Shown one piece after another: positions 6,312 to 7,547 of a DNA stretch of 7,547 nt. The notes under the pieces are model-generated. The model was not told the origin of the DNA and did not search any database. It saw nothing but the letters and a program-made list of their open reading frames with translations. Each line of letters starts with the position of its first letter. Position 1 is the stretch's first letter. Source of the DNA: Balneolales bacterium. GTDB lineage: Bacteria > Bacteroidota > Rhodothermia > Balneolales > Balneolaceae. The translations under genes and the position numbers were made by a program. The stretch is taken from NCBI GenBank assembly GCA_022360375.1, contig JAKSCW010000214.1, forward strand, positions 1 to 7,547, in the 5' to 3' direction.

Positions 6312-7148
6312 TTATAATTCATTGGTTAACTGCCAAACCCGAACATAGTCGATTTCCATAGTGGCCGGAAAAATAGAATCGTCAATATTTTCGCCACCTA
6401 ATGTTCCACCAACTGCAATGTTCAGTAAAAAATAAAACGGTTTATCAAATGGCCAATTGTCATTGTTGTAATTTTCTGGTCTTTTAAACGTGAGCAGGAT
6501 GTTATCTAAGTCGTCGATGTAGAAATGAAGCACATCTTCCTCCAGGATAATTCCGTAATTATGAAACTCTTCTTCAATGGTTGGAAGCGGGACAAAACCA
6601 GAGCTTACCTGTGTTCTGTTAATATGATTATTGGCATTGGTATGAATAGTAACCAATACCGAATCGGGCACCCGGCTGATGTATTCCATAATATCTATTT
6701 CTCCTGAAGCAGGCCATCCACCTCCGTTTCTGAATTCTTCTCCTAACATCCATAAGGCAGGCCAAAGTCCGGGGCCTTTATAATCTGGCATCTTGGCACG
6801 AATTTCCATTCTTCCATATAAGAAGGATTCCTTACTATTCAACCGGGCAGAAGTGTAGTTTTGATTTTCTCCGGTTTTCTTTGCGATTATGTGAAGTTTA
6901 CCATCGGATACGGAAGTATTACCAGCACCAAAAGGAGTATAATTCTGTAATTCCCGGTTTCCCCAGCCATGATCACCTTCCTCAAAAATCCATTTTGTGG
7001 TGTCAACTTCGGTACCATCAAATTCATCACTCCAAACCAATTCTGCTTCTGCATATTTTAGAGCATAGTTGATAGGTTCCGGTTGTGTACAAGAGATTGA
7101 TACAACAAAGAACAATAGGAAGAAAGGGAGTCTGGGGTATTGGGGCAT
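6312..7148 (-). CDS. GH16 beta-glucanase (laminarinase-type) lipoprotein, copy B
   Basis: A 278-residue paralogue of the gene 5 nt downstream, and the first gene of the pair. The N-terminus is a signal with hydrophobic core FFLLFFVV and a probable lipidated Cys20 in VSISC. The -3 residue is Ser rather than Leu/Val/Ile, so the lipobox is slightly off consensus. The catalytic motif is ASGEIDIMEY with Glu150, Asp152 and Glu155 (beta-bulge type). Shared blocks are LVWSDEFDG (37-45), HGWGNRELQNYT (60-71), SARLNSKESFLYGRMEIRAK (100-119), GLWPALWMLG (127-136), NWPFDKPFYFLLNIAVGG (231-248) and ATMEIDYVRVW (262-272). It lacks the acidic/glycine-rich tether of copy A, and near the C-terminus it has GGTLGGENI in place of the aromatic-containing GGDWGGLQG. 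These changes fall near the expected glucan cleft and may alter specificity (inference). The start is ATG at 7148, with no Shine-Dalgarno; the upstream 200-nt region should hold its promoter. Confidence 0.92.
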   Translation of the reverse strand: MPQYPRLPFFLLFFVVSISCTQPEPINYALKYAEAELVWSDEFDGTEVDTTKWIFEEGDHGWGNRELQNYTPFGAGNTSVSDGKLHIIAKKTGENQNYTSARLNSKESFLYGRMEIRAKMPDYKGPGLWPALWMLGEEFRNGGGWPASGEIDIMEYISRVPDSVLVTIHTNANNHINRTQVSSGFVPLPTIEEEFHNYGIILEEDVLHFYIDDLDNILLTFKRPENYNNDNWPFDKPFYFLLNIAVGGTLGGENIDDSIFPATMEIDYVRVWQLTNEL

Positions 7149-7200
7149 GAGAGTGAGATATCTTTTGATTAAGATTAAAAGAACCCGAAAATAATTTCAA

Positions 7201-7217
7201 TTGAGAAGATTTCTCAA
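7201..7217. promoter_or_regulatory. Inverted repeat, candidate operator upstream of the GH16 pair
   Basis: TTGAGAA at 7201-7207 and TTCTCAA at 7211-7217 form a perfect 7-bp dyad around a 3-nt centre (GAT). It lies about 53 nt upstream of the GH16 copy B start. The size and spacing suit a dimeric transcription-factor site. There is no T-run on either side that would make it a terminator. Function is inferred from position only. Confidence 0.35.
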
Positions 7218-7292
7218 GGTTTCACTTAAAGCGTAAATGTGAGGTATTTGTGATAAAACATGTAACCAAAAGAATTATCATGAGCGACGAAA

Positions 7293-7312
7293 CAAATTCA
7301 TAACAGAATTTG
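7293..7312. repeat. Inverted repeat upstream of the membrane-protein gene
   Basis: CAAATTC at 7293-7299 and GAATTTG at 7306-7312 form a perfect 7-bp stem with a 6-nt loop. It is AT-rich, about 37 nt upstream of the ATG at 7349. It could be a weak hairpin in the leader or a protein-binding dyad, but AT-rich repeats of this size also arise by chance. Confidence 0.3.
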
Positions 7313-7348
7313 ATGACAGATTTTTATTAATTGCAGAAAAATGATTTG

Positions 7349-7547
7349 ATGGAACAGACAATTTCGGTAATTCTTTTAGTTTGGGGTGCTTATTTGGTAA
7401 TTGGATTGGTGTTTTCTATTGTATTTATCAGTCGCGGACTTTCTGAAGTTGATGAGGGTGCAAAAGGAAGCAAGTTAGGGTTTAAGCTTTTGATCATTCC
7501 GGGAATGCTCATTTTCTGGCCACTATTTGCAAAAAAATGGAGGGATA
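7349..7547 (+). CDS. Small two-helix membrane protein, hypothetical (runs off right edge)
   Basis: The first 66 codons of an open frame with no stop before the window end. The translation starts MEQTISVILLVWGAYLVIGL and has two hydrophobic stretches, about residues 6-28 and 44-61. They are separated by a polar loop with DEGAKGSKLGF (35-45), and the second ends in IFWPLFAKKW (55-64). The pattern (loop with ...GAKGS..GF, then a second helix ending FWP-basic-W) recalls a family of short uncharacterised inner-membrane proteins common in Bacteroidota and other Gram-negatives, often only 65-80 residues long, so the gene probably ends within a few codons. Function is unknown to me. The ATG at 7349 fits best; the ATG at 7341 is in another frame and stops at once, and TTG at 7346 is a weaker alternative. 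Basic residues after helix 2 and a basic residue after helix 1 do not settle the topology. It is transcribed divergently from the GH16 genes. Confidence 0.75.
   Translation, partial: MEQTISVILLVWGAYLVIGLVFSIVFISRGLSEVDEGAKGSKLGFKLLIIPGMLIFWPLFAKKWRD

Larger units (their letters stand above)
7149..7348. other. Divergent intergenic region
   Basis: This 200-nt, AT-rich region separates the minus-strand GH16 pair from the plus-strand membrane-protein gene, so it should contain promoters in both directions. No clear TAnnTTTG element on either strand and no convincing sigma-70 pair was found. It holds two perfect 7-bp inverted repeats, listed separately. The only open frames are very short (for example ATG at 7280, seven codons) and are not supported as genes. 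Confidence 0.6.

Noticed and set aside
7280..7303. Seven-codon open frame (ATG AGC ... TAA) before the membrane-protein gene
   Set aside because: Too short, no ribosome site, no run of one amino acid that would suggest a leader peptide, and it overlaps the inverted repeat.

Overview
The window (about 7.5 kb, moderately AT-rich) looks like a chromosomal segment of a Gram-negative bacterium of the Bacteroidota/Balneolota (FCB) group, probably marine. The reasons are: no start codon is preceded by a recognisable Shine-Dalgarno sequence and the leaders are A-rich; one promoter candidate has the Bacteroidota form (TTG, then TAnnTTTG); GTP cyclohydrolase I has the long Bacteroidota-type N-terminal segment; the glycosylasparaginase closely resembles the Flavobacterium enzyme; and there are two lipoprotein laminarinase-type glycoside hydrolases. 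The assignment below phylum level is inference.

Layout. Positions 1-2956 hold four genes on the minus strand, read in the order folE (GTP cyclohydrolase I), a Tat-exported glycosylasparaginase, cutC, and the first 127 codons of cysS, which runs off the left edge. folE to asparaginase is 45 nt, asparaginase and cutC touch, and cutC to cysS is 90 nt, so at least the first three are probably co-transcribed. A divergent intergenic region (2957-3057) carries a REP-like palindrome and a Bacteroidota-type promoter candidate. Positions 3058-5466 hold a tightly overlapping plus-strand operon: a Dabb-domain protein, a stand-alone Smr-domain protein, and a membrane-anchored MutS-family ATPase. This converges, with a 12-nt gap, on two minus-strand tandem paralogous GH16 lipoproteins (5479-7148). 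A 200-nt divergent region with two inverted repeats follows, and then the start of a small two-helix membrane protein that runs off the right edge.

How the genes work together. The minus-strand block on the left is housekeeping (pterin/folate synthesis, Cys-tRNA charging) with a glycan-scavenging amidase embedded in it. The right-hand pair should cut beta-1,3-glucans such as laminarin at the cell surface. The most unusual part is the middle operon. The two halves of a MutS2-like protein, Smr nuclease-type domain and MutS ATPase, are separate overlapping genes, and the ATPase half has two predicted membrane hairpins, one of them placed inside the MutS core region. No mobile element, CRISPR array, tRNA or rRNA was seen, and no stretch over 300 nt lacks a gene.
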